From Paenibacillus_AM sp052180255 (GTDB lineage: Bacteria > Bacillota > Bacilli > Paenibacillales > NBRC-103111): a DNA stretch of 64,000 bases. Position numbers and translations under genes: made by a program. Below the pieces are notes generated by a model that was not told where the DNA came from, ran no database searches, and saw only the letters and a program-made list of their open reading frames with translations. Location of the stretch: assembly GCF_052180255.1 (NCBI RefSeq), contig NZ_CP197466.1:62001-126000 (forward strand). Reading direction: 5' to 3'. This document shows positions 49,282-57,693 of this stretch, piece by piece. Every line of letters starts with the position of its first letter. Positions within the stretch are counted from its first letter, which is position 1.

Positions 49282-52200
49282 TTGAACATTTATCGCAAAA
49301 TATTATGTGTCGTCCTAAGCATCTTTCTCGTGCTTCCTACTTTCAGTGGACTTCACGGAATTAACCAAGCGCAGGCAGCAAGCACATCAATCGCGACATT
49401 CTTTATGCCAGATGACACAAAGCTCAAGAATACGGCGAATCTCATTCTTGGCGATAGTAGTACCTTAACGCGTGAGATCGCGTATACAACTAACGAAGGC
49501 AAGATCACGATCAAAGGTTCTTTCCAGCAAGTAACGGATTCAAGTCTACATATTAAAGTAGATCAGATTGCCTATGATAGTACGAATAGGGTTTGGAAAG
49601 AACAAACAGGTAAGACATTTAACTCCAAGGTATTAAGTGAGGGACCGAATCGGTTCTTCGTTAATAACTTACAGTTATTTCCAGGCTATAACCGAGTAAC
49701 CATCAGTGGGGAACAGAATTACGTTACGAAGAGTGATTATTTCTATATTTTATACGAAGCAAGTCCTGTTATCGCCTCCATGCAGCTTTTTGATGGTAAT
49801 GCGACTGTGGATGTGAATGAAGGCAATAAAGTTGTAACGACACAAAAAAGCGTTGTAATCCGTGGTACAGCCTATAATGCTGACGAATTAATTGTGAATG
49901 GTGAGGTAGGAACTGTTTCGAATTCAGGTGTGTTCTATACGCCTGGAATTAACTTGGAACCAGGTTTGAACACGATTAAATTTACATTCCGCAACAAAGG
50001 CGGTGAGGAACTGAAGACAACCCGCCAAATTTTTTATTTTGATAGACAGAAGTCCATCTCTAAGGTCGAACTAACACATGGCGGGCAGACGAAAGACATC
50101 CTGCACAGCACACAGACGTTCACTGGTAATGATGCAACAGGTGTTATGAATTTTGAACTTATGGTCCCGTTTAACCAATTAAGCTTTAAGGATAATTCTA
50201 AGCTCTTAGTGAACGATGATACGAATCCACTAGGCATAACGGATGTTGTGGAGACAGTCATTAGCGATACATCCAACCAGCCAGCTTATAAGCTCGTCAC
50301 CTTCAAGACAGCTCCTTATAACTTAAAAATGAATGGGGCAGTTCCAGCAGCTGCACAGAACATTAACTTGAACTTAACCTATGGAGATTTGTCGCCGACT
50401 GCAACAGCAGATAAGCGAGTAGTTATTTCAGCAAATCTCAACTACAAGGTTTCGGTAGATGAAGTTCAGCTCGTTAATGCGTATTACTTGCCGAATTTCG
50501 AACCTGGTAAAGGGCTTAATAAAGACACACAGAAACAGCTTCTTGATGGAAGCAATGTCCCTTCCGAATATTACATTATGATCGAGAGTGAGACTGATAA
50601 AGCTCCGGATGATCTTGTTATTGATGCTGTTCCATTGGGTTCTGTTACACTAGATAACAACGGTAAATCTGTCGCAAGCTACCAAGATGGCGGTCATTTC
50701 TTTAAAGCTTATAAAGTTATTAACTTCCCAGATGGTGCACAGAACTTAGAGTTGCATTACAAGACCAACTCTTCTGTGTTAAAAGCGAAAGTAACGCGTT
50801 TTTCCAAGGACTATGTCTTGTTAGACAATATTTATAATGGTATGGTTCATACCGTTAATTCAGCCATTACAATTCCGAAGTTGCCGGTTTCAGGGCAAAT
50901 CGTCGGTTTTGATGGTCCATCTACATTATTAAACACGCAATTTCTTGTTAATGGGGTAGATTATACAAACATGTTGCAATTAGATCCTGCAACACGTAAG
51001 TTCAATTTTTTATTAGATATCGGCACTAAAAATACGGATCAATTGTATATCGGTGAGAATAAGATCAAATTTATTCTGAAATACACACTAGGTTCAATCG
51101 TTCGCGAATACGTCAATGAAGTGAAAATTTATATCGCTGACTCCAACGTACCGACGATCAAAGATGTTCGTCCACTTACTCCACCGAAGAACGGTCACAA
51201 CAATAACTTGGATGTACCTCAGCCAAGCGATTACTTACTTCCATCGCCTGAATTCCAAGTTAAAGGCAATCTGAAGATGAACTTTACAACAACATTGAAG
51301 AAGGCCGATTACTTCTTAGAAGGTAGTGGGGCGAAGACAGTTACCATTAAGAAGAATGGTGAACTGCTTGTCCGGTTCGATCCTTCAATAGGTGCAACTG
51401 ATGTGAAAACTTCCATAATTGCAGGAAGCGATAGAGATCAGGTTGGCGGTCTTTCTAATATTACCAATAAGCTCCCTGAGAACACGACACTTGATTATTA
51501 TGGCAAGAAAGAGAATTTCCGCATTCGAATTAACAATTTGCCAATTGAGAAAGTCGGAACGCATGTATATACCGTTGAGTTAGTTAATGAGACAGGCGCT
51601 CCAGTTACGAACACCCTGGAAATTGAGCGTAGTCCTGCCACATATCGTCTGCTTTCACCAGTAGTCAACGTTGGTAAGCAAATCGTCATGAATAAGAACT
51701 TTGTTATATTTGACATCGAATCTGAAAGTGCAACAGAAGTAACAGTTAACGGCAAAGTTGCGACAAAAGTTCCAGACATGGTCGATCGCTTCAAAGTAAC
51801 GATCACGGACTTGAAGAAAGACAAGGATAACAAGATTAAGATTTCCATTAAGCGTCCTACAGGAGATATCACGGATACGGTAAGTGTTTACTACGCCAGT
51901 GATGTAGACGTAGATTCCATGTATATGGAGAAATTCTCGAATAAACATTCTGTATTTAATAAGAAGCTGGAACTTAGCTTCCCGAGCAAGACCGTATTAA
52001 GACGTACAGACGATAAGAAGATTTATCCGGATGCATCCATTCTCTTTGGTATTGCTTCCCCTGTAGATGGATATTTAGGTCGAACAGATGATTATGGTAT
52101 TAAGGCGCCAGCAAAAACAGAAAACGAATTATATGAGGCATTCAAGAGAACATTTGGACGCGAGAACTTTACAACCATATCAGAATTCTATTGGGTATCT

Positions 52201-53163
52201 GTCGGTTATGCAGAGAGAGGTAATCCGGGAGATGCAGATTACCAGCCAGCGACTGGTGGATTAATGCCATATAACTCGGAGAAAATGTTTGGAACTAAGT
52301 ATGACACCCCTAAATTTAATTTCGACTCTGAGAAGCGTATATTGAAGCCGTCAGAGCGTGGAACAATAACGCTGGCATTTGATCCAAATACAGTCGAAGA
52401 TGCAGGTTCATACATTAGTGTGTTCTTTATGAATGATAAGGGGCAATGGAAGAACCTTGGTGGTAAAGTGGACGCTAAAGCCCACACAATTACCGTACCT
52501 TTTGATGAATTCGGTTATTACATGGTCGGTAAGCTGAAACAGTCTTTCTCTGATATTGTGAATCATGGATGGGCGCGTAATGTGTTACAAGCTATATATG
52601 CGAAGGGCTTAATGACGAATTTCGAGAATAGCTTCTTCCATACGGATGTAGATACGACGCGTGGTGAATTTGCTGCTGCGCTCGTAAGAGCACTGGAGCT
52701 GCCTATTAACTCAGATAAAAATTTTACATTTAATGATGTTACACCGAATTCTCGGACAATTTCGTGGAGTTATGAAGAGATTGAGACCGCAGCGCGTGCA
52801 GGAATTATTTCAGGTTTCAGTGACAAAGTATTTGAACCTGGATACACCATTACACGTGAACAAGCAGCGATGATGATCGCTAGGGCCTTGAATTTAAAGA
52901 TGGCAGTAAATGATAAGAAATTGGCTGACAAGATTGGCAAGACATTTGCAGATGTTAATAAAATGAGCAACTATGCTTATCCTGCAGTTGATGCTGTAAA
53001 CGCTGCTAAGATCATGGTAGGCGCACCTGCTGATCCATCGAATCCGAAGAGCAAGGCGGTCAATTTCAATCCAACTGCGAACCTAACTCGTGCAGAGACA
53101 GGTCAGATCGTAGTTAATATTCTCCAGAAGTATCGCAAGACGTTCCCAATCAATCTTTCCTAA
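49282..53163 (+). CDS. Large secreted protein with C-terminal SLH domains
   Basis: A 1293-residue exported protein. The signal peptide ends near QAQAA (about residue 34). The long central part is beta-rich with several Ig-like segments and Pro/Asn linkers, and I see no catalytic motif. Three SLH domains occupy about residues 1100-1287. Their binding motifs are TRGE (about 1125), TREQ (about 1191) and TRAE (about 1269), all close to the canonical TRAE that contacts pyruvylated polymer. The SLH block is C-terminal here, while the two following SLH proteins carry it at the N-terminus. The TTG at 49282 follows AAAGGAGAGG. It is probably a wall-anchored surface protein or S-layer accessory. Confidence 0.9.
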   Translation: MNIYRKILCVVLSIFLVLPTFSGLHGINQAQAASTSIATFFMPDDTKLKNTANLILGDSSTLTREIAYTTNEGKITIKGSFQQVTDSSLHIKVDQIAYDSTNRVWKEQTGKTFNSKVLSEGPNRFFVNNLQLFPGYNRVTISGEQNYVTKSDYFYILYEASPVIASMQLFDGNATVDVNEGNKVVTTQKSVVIRGTAYNADELIVNGEVGTVSNSGVFYTPGINLEPGLNTIKFTFRNKGGEELKTTRQIFYFDRQKSISKVELTHGGQTKDILHSTQTFTGNDATGVMNFELMVPFNQLSFKDNSKLLVNDDTNPLGITDVVETVISDTSNQPAYKLVTFKTAPYNLKMNGAVPAAAQNINLNLTYGDLSPTATADKRVVISANLNYKVSVDEVQLVNAYYLPNFEPGKGLNKDTQKQLLDGSNVPSEYYIMIESETDKAPDDLVIDAVPLGSVTLDNNGKSVASYQDGGHFFKAYKVINFPDGAQNLELHYKTNSSVLKAKVTRFSKDYVLLDNIYNGMVHTVNSAITIPKLPVSGQIVGFDGPSTLLNTQFLVNGVDYTNMLQLDPATRKFNFLLDIGTKNTDQLYIGENKIKFILKYTLGSIVREYVNEVKIYIADSNVPTIKDVRPLTPPKNGHNNNLDVPQPSDYLLPSPEFQVKGNLKMNFTTTLKKADYFLEGSGAKTVTIKKNGELLVRFDPSIGATDVKTSIIAGSDRDQVGGLSNITNKLPENTTLDYYGKKENFRIRINNLPIEKVGTHVYTVELVNETGAPVTNTLEIERSPATYRLLSPVVNVGKQIVMNKNFVIFDIESESATEVTVNGKVATKVPDMVDRFKVTITDLKKDKDNKIKISIKRPTGDITDTVSVYYASDVDVDSMYMEKFSNKHSVFNKKLELSFPSKTVLRRTDDKKIYPDASILFGIASPVDGYLGRTDDYGIKAPAKTENELYEAFKRTFGRENFTTISEFYWVSVGYAERGNPGDADYQPATGGLMPYNSEKMFGTKYDTPKFNFDSEKRILKPSERGTITLAFDPNTVEDAGSYISVFFMNDKGQWKNLGGKVDAKAHTITVPFDEFGYYMVGKLKQSFSDIVNHGWARNVLQAIYAKGLMTNFENSFFHTDVDTTRGEFAAALVRALELPINSDKNFTFNDVTPNSRTISWSYEEIETAARAGIISGFSDKVFEPGYTITREQAAMMIARALNLKMAVNDKKLADKIGKTFADVNKMSNYAYPAVDAVNAAKIMVGAPADPSNPKSKAVNFNPTANLTRAETGQIVVNILQKYRKTFPINLS

Positions 53164-53174
53164 TAATGAAGCAG

Positions 53175-53206
53175 ACACGGTCTCTCTCTGTAGAGGCCGT
53201 GTTTAA
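53175..53206 (+). terminator. Intrinsic terminator after the first SLH gene
   Basis: ACACGG/CCGTGT with inner CTCT/AGAG arms, followed by TTTAATT. A modest T run. Confidence 0.65.
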
Positions 53207-53614
53207 TTGCTGTAAAACTTTTCAATTTGGAAAATCTTTGATGATGACGATTGTGAATAACACTTGTATACTTAGGGTATGGTCACCCATAGATTACATA
53301 TTGCGACACCTCATACATAGAATTTTGGCGAACAAAAACTTTTTTCATGTTAGCGCAACTTTTTCGAAATTCATGCGTTTAAGATTACATACATGAAAAA
53401 AACAGGAAAAATAACTCCATAATCACGTAAATTGGCATGATTTCACATTTATGCACTTTACGTCAGTATGTAGGCGTTGTATAATGTGTAGGGTGACACC
53501 ACACGTGTCTACTTTTCTATCTATTTGATTACTAGATTCTTGGTGGTGATAACCACACTTGAATATTAGTGTATATATTAACGCTCATACTCTGGAAAGG
53601 GGGTGAATCGACCA
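53207..53614 (+). other. Long leader and promoter region of the S-layer gene
   Basis: About 400 bp without a credible gene. It is AT-rich and holds a sigma-A promoter at 53457-53485, then a leader of about 200 nt with a GTGGT-GATA-ACCAC hairpin (53544-53557) and two in-frame ribosome site/start pairs (53594-53617 and 53671-53692). Long leaders of this kind stabilise S-layer messages in other Bacilli; that this one does so is inference. Confidence 0.6.
53457..53485 (+). promoter_or_regulatory. Sigma-A promoter of the main S-layer gene
   Basis: TTTACG (53457-53462) and a perfect TATAAT (53480-53485) are 17 bp apart. The start would be near 53492, giving a leader of about 200 nt. Confidence 0.6.
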
Positions 53615-53689
53615 ATGAGGATTTCGAGCTCTCATAATTCCAATAAAAATTTAAATTTAAACGCAACTCAAGGAGGAGAAAAAAAGGTT

Positions 53690-56600
53690 ATGAAAAAAAG
53701 TTTATCCGTAATTCTTTCAACTACTATGGCATTATCATTCTCAACAGCAGCATTTGCTGCAGCAACATCTAGCTCAGATTTCTCTGATCTATCCAAATTG
53801 TCCGCTGCGGACAAAGTGATCTTTGACAAATTGATCAAAGACGGTATCTTCTTAGGTAAAGGCGAAGGCAAATTCGGCGTTGAAGACAACATGAAGCGTT
53901 CCGAATTCGCAGTAGCAATCTCCAAAGCATTGAAATTGACTGCTGATGCTAAGACTAGCTCTTTCGCAGACGTTGCTGCTGATGCTCCTGAGCTTCCTTA
54001 CATAGAAGCAGCTTACAAAGCAAAAGTTGCTAACGGTAACACTGGTACTCCACTTACTTTCTCACCAGCTGACGAAGTAACTAGAGAGCAATTGGCTGTA
54101 TTCTTGGTTGGTGCACTTGGTGCAGACGCTAAGAAAGAAGCTGAAGGCGCTAAAGGCACTGACAAGACTGTATCTGACTGGGCACAAGGCTATGTAGCTA
54201 CTGCTCTTAAGTACAAATTGTTAACTGCTAAAGAAGATGGTACTTTCGCTGGTACTGATAAAGCAACTCGCTACACACTAGCTAAAGGTGTTGCAGCAAC
54301 TCAAGCAGCTATCGCTTCCAAAGGTGTAGCTACTAAAGTTGAAGCAGTGACTGCTGATAACTTGAAGGAAATCGTTGTTAAATTCGACGGTAACGTTGAT
54401 AAAGCAACTGCACAAGACAAAAACAACTACTCAACTACAGCTGGTGCTATTGCTTCTGCTAGCCTAAATGCAGACGGTAATACAGTTACTTTGACTCTTG
54501 GTAAAGAAACTAACGGTGTTGAAATCAACATGAAAAACCAAAAGAGTTATAAAGTTTCTGTAACTAATGTTAAAGCTGGCGATAGAGTAATTAACCAAAG
54601 TGAAGTTGTTTTCTCACCTTTGGATAACACATTGCCAACTGTTGAATCAGTAGTTGCTCTTGGAACATCTGCACTTAAAGTTGTTTTCTCCGAGCCAGTT
54701 AAAGCTGCAACTTCTTCAAACTTTAAAGTTGATGATAAATACTTCAATGGTTCAGTAACTGTTAGTGGACGTGAAGTGGTTTTAAGAGCGTTTGATTCCA
54801 CAACACTAGCTGTAGGAGCTCATAAACTTACTACTTCTCTTGTAGAAGATTATGCAGGATTGAAATCTTTGGCAACATCTTCTGATTTCACAGTAGTTGA
54901 AGATAAAGAAGGTCCAGTTGCAAGTGAAATTACAGCAACATTGGAAACTGTAACAATCACATTTAATGAAGATATTGATACAAACACAGTTTCTGCTGAT
55001 GATGTTTATTGGATGTCTGGAACTAGCAAGAAGAAAGCAAGCAAGTTCACGAAGATCTCCGGTAATAAATACCAGTTTGAATTCACTGGTACTAATGTAA
55101 TCCCAGCGTACGCTACTACACTTTATATCGATTCCGTAAGTGACTACTCTGGCAATGCTAATACTGTTAAAGAGTATCAAATTCAAGCTACTGTAGACCA
55201 AACAAGACCAGAAGTTTCTGAAGTGAAATTTGATGCTAGCTCAGCAGATACACTTATTGTTAGATACAATAAAAATGTAAGTGCTGACGACAGAAAGTTC
55301 TACACTTTGACTGATAAAAACGGCGATGTTGTTGGAATTAGCAGTGTATTAGCAGTTGATTCAAAAACTTTTGCAATTAAATTGTACAAAAACCTGCCTA
55401 CAGGAAAAAATACACTGAAGATTGCTGGAGTTCAAGATACAACTACTTTGCACAACACTATGCTTAGCTATGAAACAACAGTTAATGTTAGTGATTTAGA
55501 TTCACCAAAAATTGCTGACGTAACAGCTTCTTCCAATGCAACTAATAATACTGTTGTAATTTCATTTGGTAAGAAAATGGATGCAGCAACTTTGCAAAAT
55601 CCATCTAACTACACAATTTTCTTCAAAGGAAAGACTAGACAACTTCCTTCTGATGTAAATATCCAAGTATTGCAAGATGGAAAAGCAGTACAGTTGGCAT
55701 TCCCAGACTATATTGGTAATGACGCTGTGACTATTGGTAAGACTATTAATAACGGTTCACTACAAACAATTACTGTAATGGGTGTTAAAGACGTTGCAGG
55801 TAATGTTCTTGATAAATACAGTGTTACTGTAGATGTTCAAGAAGCTAATGCTAAAACAGCACCTTTCAGTGCGACATATGGTTCTAAGAACGCTCGCACT
55901 ACAGATGATACAACAATCTTAGTGAAGTTTGATCAACCAATTGGTTATGCACGTACTAATGACTTTGAAGTAACAGTTAATGGTGGTGCTCCAGTTAGAA
56001 TTGAATCTGTAACAACTGATGGAACTAGCGTTGTTACAATCAAAACACGTGATAGTATCGGAACTGATGCAGCTGCTATCAATGTAGCTACAATTGTTGG
56101 TAACTACATTAAAACAACTAATGGAAATCAAGTGAATGCTGAACCAAGCATTTCATTGTACGATGGTGTTGCACCAGTTGTTAGTGTTTCTTCCACTACT
56201 AGACTTGAGCAAGCTGGCGGCGTTATCACACTTCCATTCAGTGAGAAATTAGACGGTACTGCTGCAGCTCAATTCGGTAATGATCTACAAGTAATTGACC
56301 GTTCTAACCCTAACGAGCCACTAAAAGCAGGTACTGACTACACTACTCGTCTTGCTGCTAACGGTAAGGATATCGAGATTGTTCTAACAACTCAATCAGC
56401 TACAACTGATTATGCTGTAAAAGTAAAATCTGGTGCTAAATATATCCAAGATATTACTCGTAATGATCAATACGCAGCAGAATCAGCAAACTACGAAGTA
56501 AAACGCAATGCAGCTGCAACAGTTCAAGCTCCAGTTCTTAGCCCAGCTAAATCAGGAGATACTCAAATCAATGGTAGAGCAGTAGCTAACGCTGATGTTG

Positions 56601-57022
56601 AAGCATTCTTTAATGGTGCAAGTATTGGTACAGCTAAAGCAGATTCAGCAGGAACATTCACAATCAATACGAATGCTCCATTGGTTGCAGGTGGTACTTA
56701 TTCAGTGAAAGCATCTGTTAACGGCGTTACTAGTGCTGCTGCAACAGTTGTTGCAACTGCTAGTTCTGCAAAAGCAATCACTTCATTTAACATTGATGCG
56801 GCAGTTGGCGTAGTCAACGAAACAGCTAAAACAATTACAGTTGTAGTTCCTATGGGTTCCGATCTGACAAAATTGAATGCTCCAGTTATCGTAGCATCCA
56901 ATAAAGCGACAGTTGCTCCAACTGTTTCTGTTGACTTCACAGCTCCTGTGAAATATACAGTGACAGCTGAAGATGGTACTACTGTGCAATACACAGTGAC
57001 TGTTACTGTTGCTACTGCTTAA
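53690..57022 (+). CDS. Major S-layer protein with N-terminal SLH domains
   Basis: A 1110-residue exported protein. The signal peptide MKKSLSVILSTTMALSF...AFA ends at about residue 23. Three SLH domains (about 29-200) follow, with motif variants KRSE (69-72), TREQ (131-134) and TRYT (193-196). The rest is Thr/Ala/Val/Asn-rich and built of repeated Ig-like units with recurrent phrases such as KVVFSEPVKAA, VTITFNEDIDTNT and VVISFGKKMDAAT. Codons are strongly biased to GCT, ACT, GTT and AAA, typical of very abundant proteins. The ATG at 53690 follows AAGGAGGAG. An in-frame ATG at 53615 with its own GGAAAGGGGG site would add 25 residues. I take this as the structural S-layer protein. Confidence 0.92.
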   Translation: MKKSLSVILSTTMALSFSTAAFAAATSSSDFSDLSKLSAADKVIFDKLIKDGIFLGKGEGKFGVEDNMKRSEFAVAISKALKLTADAKTSSFADVAADAPELPYIEAAYKAKVANGNTGTPLTFSPADEVTREQLAVFLVGALGADAKKEAEGAKGTDKTVSDWAQGYVATALKYKLLTAKEDGTFAGTDKATRYTLAKGVAATQAAIASKGVATKVEAVTADNLKEIVVKFDGNVDKATAQDKNNYSTTAGAIASASLNADGNTVTLTLGKETNGVEINMKNQKSYKVSVTNVKAGDRVINQSEVVFSPLDNTLPTVESVVALGTSALKVVFSEPVKAATSSNFKVDDKYFNGSVTVSGREVVLRAFDSTTLAVGAHKLTTSLVEDYAGLKSLATSSDFTVVEDKEGPVASEITATLETVTITFNEDIDTNTVSADDVYWMSGTSKKKASKFTKISGNKYQFEFTGTNVIPAYATTLYIDSVSDYSGNANTVKEYQIQATVDQTRPEVSEVKFDASSADTLIVRYNKNVSADDRKFYTLTDKNGDVVGISSVLAVDSKTFAIKLYKNLPTGKNTLKIAGVQDTTTLHNTMLSYETTVNVSDLDSPKIADVTASSNATNNTVVISFGKKMDAATLQNPSNYTIFFKGKTRQLPSDVNIQVLQDGKAVQLAFPDYIGNDAVTIGKTINNGSLQTITVMGVKDVAGNVLDKYSVTVDVQEANAKTAPFSATYGSKNARTTDDTTILVKFDQPIGYARTNDFEVTVNGGAPVRIESVTTDGTSVVTIKTRDSIGTDAAAINVATIVGNYIKTTNGNQVNAEPSISLYDGVAPVVSVSSTTRLEQAGGVITLPFSEKLDGTAAAQFGNDLQVIDRSNPNEPLKAGTDYTTRLAANGKDIEIVLTTQSATTDYAVKVKSGAKYIQDITRNDQYAAESANYEVKRNAAATVQAPVLSPAKSGDTQINGRAVANADVEAFFNGASIGTAKADSAGTFTINTNAPLVAGGTYSVKASVNGVTSAAATVVATASSAKAITSFNIDAAVGVVNETAKTITVVVPMGSDLTKLNAPVIVASNKATVAPTVSVDFTAPVKYTVTAEDGTTVQYTVTVTVATA

Positions 57023-57035
57023 TTAATATGTCAAG

Positions 57036-57067
57036 AAGAAGTCCCGAGTAATCGGGCTTCTTTTTTT
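57036..57067 (+). terminator. Intrinsic terminator after the S-layer gene
   Basis: AGAAGTCCCGA and TCGGGCTTCT form a stem with a GTAA tetraloop, followed by seven T. Confidence 0.9.
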
Positions 57068-57131
57068 GTCTTCTTTGACCAATCTACAAATCTTCTATAC
57101 AATAACCTTATTCTATTAAATGAGGTGACCC

Positions 57132-57608
57132 ATGAAAAAATACATAGCAACTCTAGCATTAATCTCTTCTCTCTCATTCGTAGCAACAGCTAACGCTGAT
57201 GCACCGGTTCCTGGTTCCGTTGATGATCCAATGATTACAAAGAGTTATTTCGACCAGAATGTGCAGAAAGCAGTAAAAGACGCCCTTGCTGGTGGTGGCG
57301 CTAGTACAGGCGACACGTCTTCAGGCGGCGGTTCTTCCGAGCTTAAAGTTGTACAACTGAAAGCGGGACAGACTTTGCTTGCGAAGGCGGGCGCTGAGGT
57401 GATTGTGCGTCGTGGTAAGCTCATTGCGGTGAGTACAGATGGGGAGACTATTCCCGATGTAACAAGTGGCAAGGACTTGAACCCAGGGGCTCCAGTGGAA
57501 CTGAATCATCTATTGGTATTCCCACGTGATGGACGTGGCGTGAAGCCAGATCCGAAGAACAACACAGACATTTATGTCATGGTGCGTGGCGGATATTCGG
57601 TGAAATAG
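57132..57608 (+). CDS. Small secreted protein of unknown function
   Basis: A 158-residue protein with a clear signal peptide (MKKYIATLALISSLSFV to ANA, about 1-22). A charged segment DDPMITKSYFDQNVQKAVK, a Gly/Ser-rich linker (GGGASTGDTSSGGGSS, about 55-70) and a compact C-terminal domain follow. That domain has phrases such as AGQTLLAKAGAEVIVRRGK, IPDVTSGKDL and NHLLVFPRDGRGVKP. I have a general impression that proteins of this style are common in spore-forming Bacillota but know no assigned function. It sits between two SLH genes after the S-layer terminator. The ATG at 57132 has a GAGGTGA site. A surface role is inferred. Confidence 0.8.
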   Translation: MKKYIATLALISSLSFVATANADAPVPGSVDDPMITKSYFDQNVQKAVKDALAGGGASTGDTSSGGGSSELKVVQLKAGQTLLAKAGAEVIVRRGKLIAVSTDGETIPDVTSGKDLNPGAPVELNHLLVFPRDGRGVKPDPKNNTDIYVMVRGGYSVK

Positions 57609-57693
57609 AATGTGCTAACAACACTTTCCATTTGTGAAAAACCTAGATATATTGTAAATTCAAGGATGATCTTACATAAAAGGGGACATCGTG

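Noticed and set aside
53166..53396. 76-codon open frame after the first SLH gene
   Set aside because: It begins within the terminator, has no ribosome site and has the composition of AT-rich non-coding DNA. The region is better read as terminator plus S-layer promoter upstream region.
49282..57022. Frameshift or pseudogene in the long SLH genes
   Set aside because: Both frames are continuous from signal peptide to terminal domain with consistent codon use and terminators after the stops.
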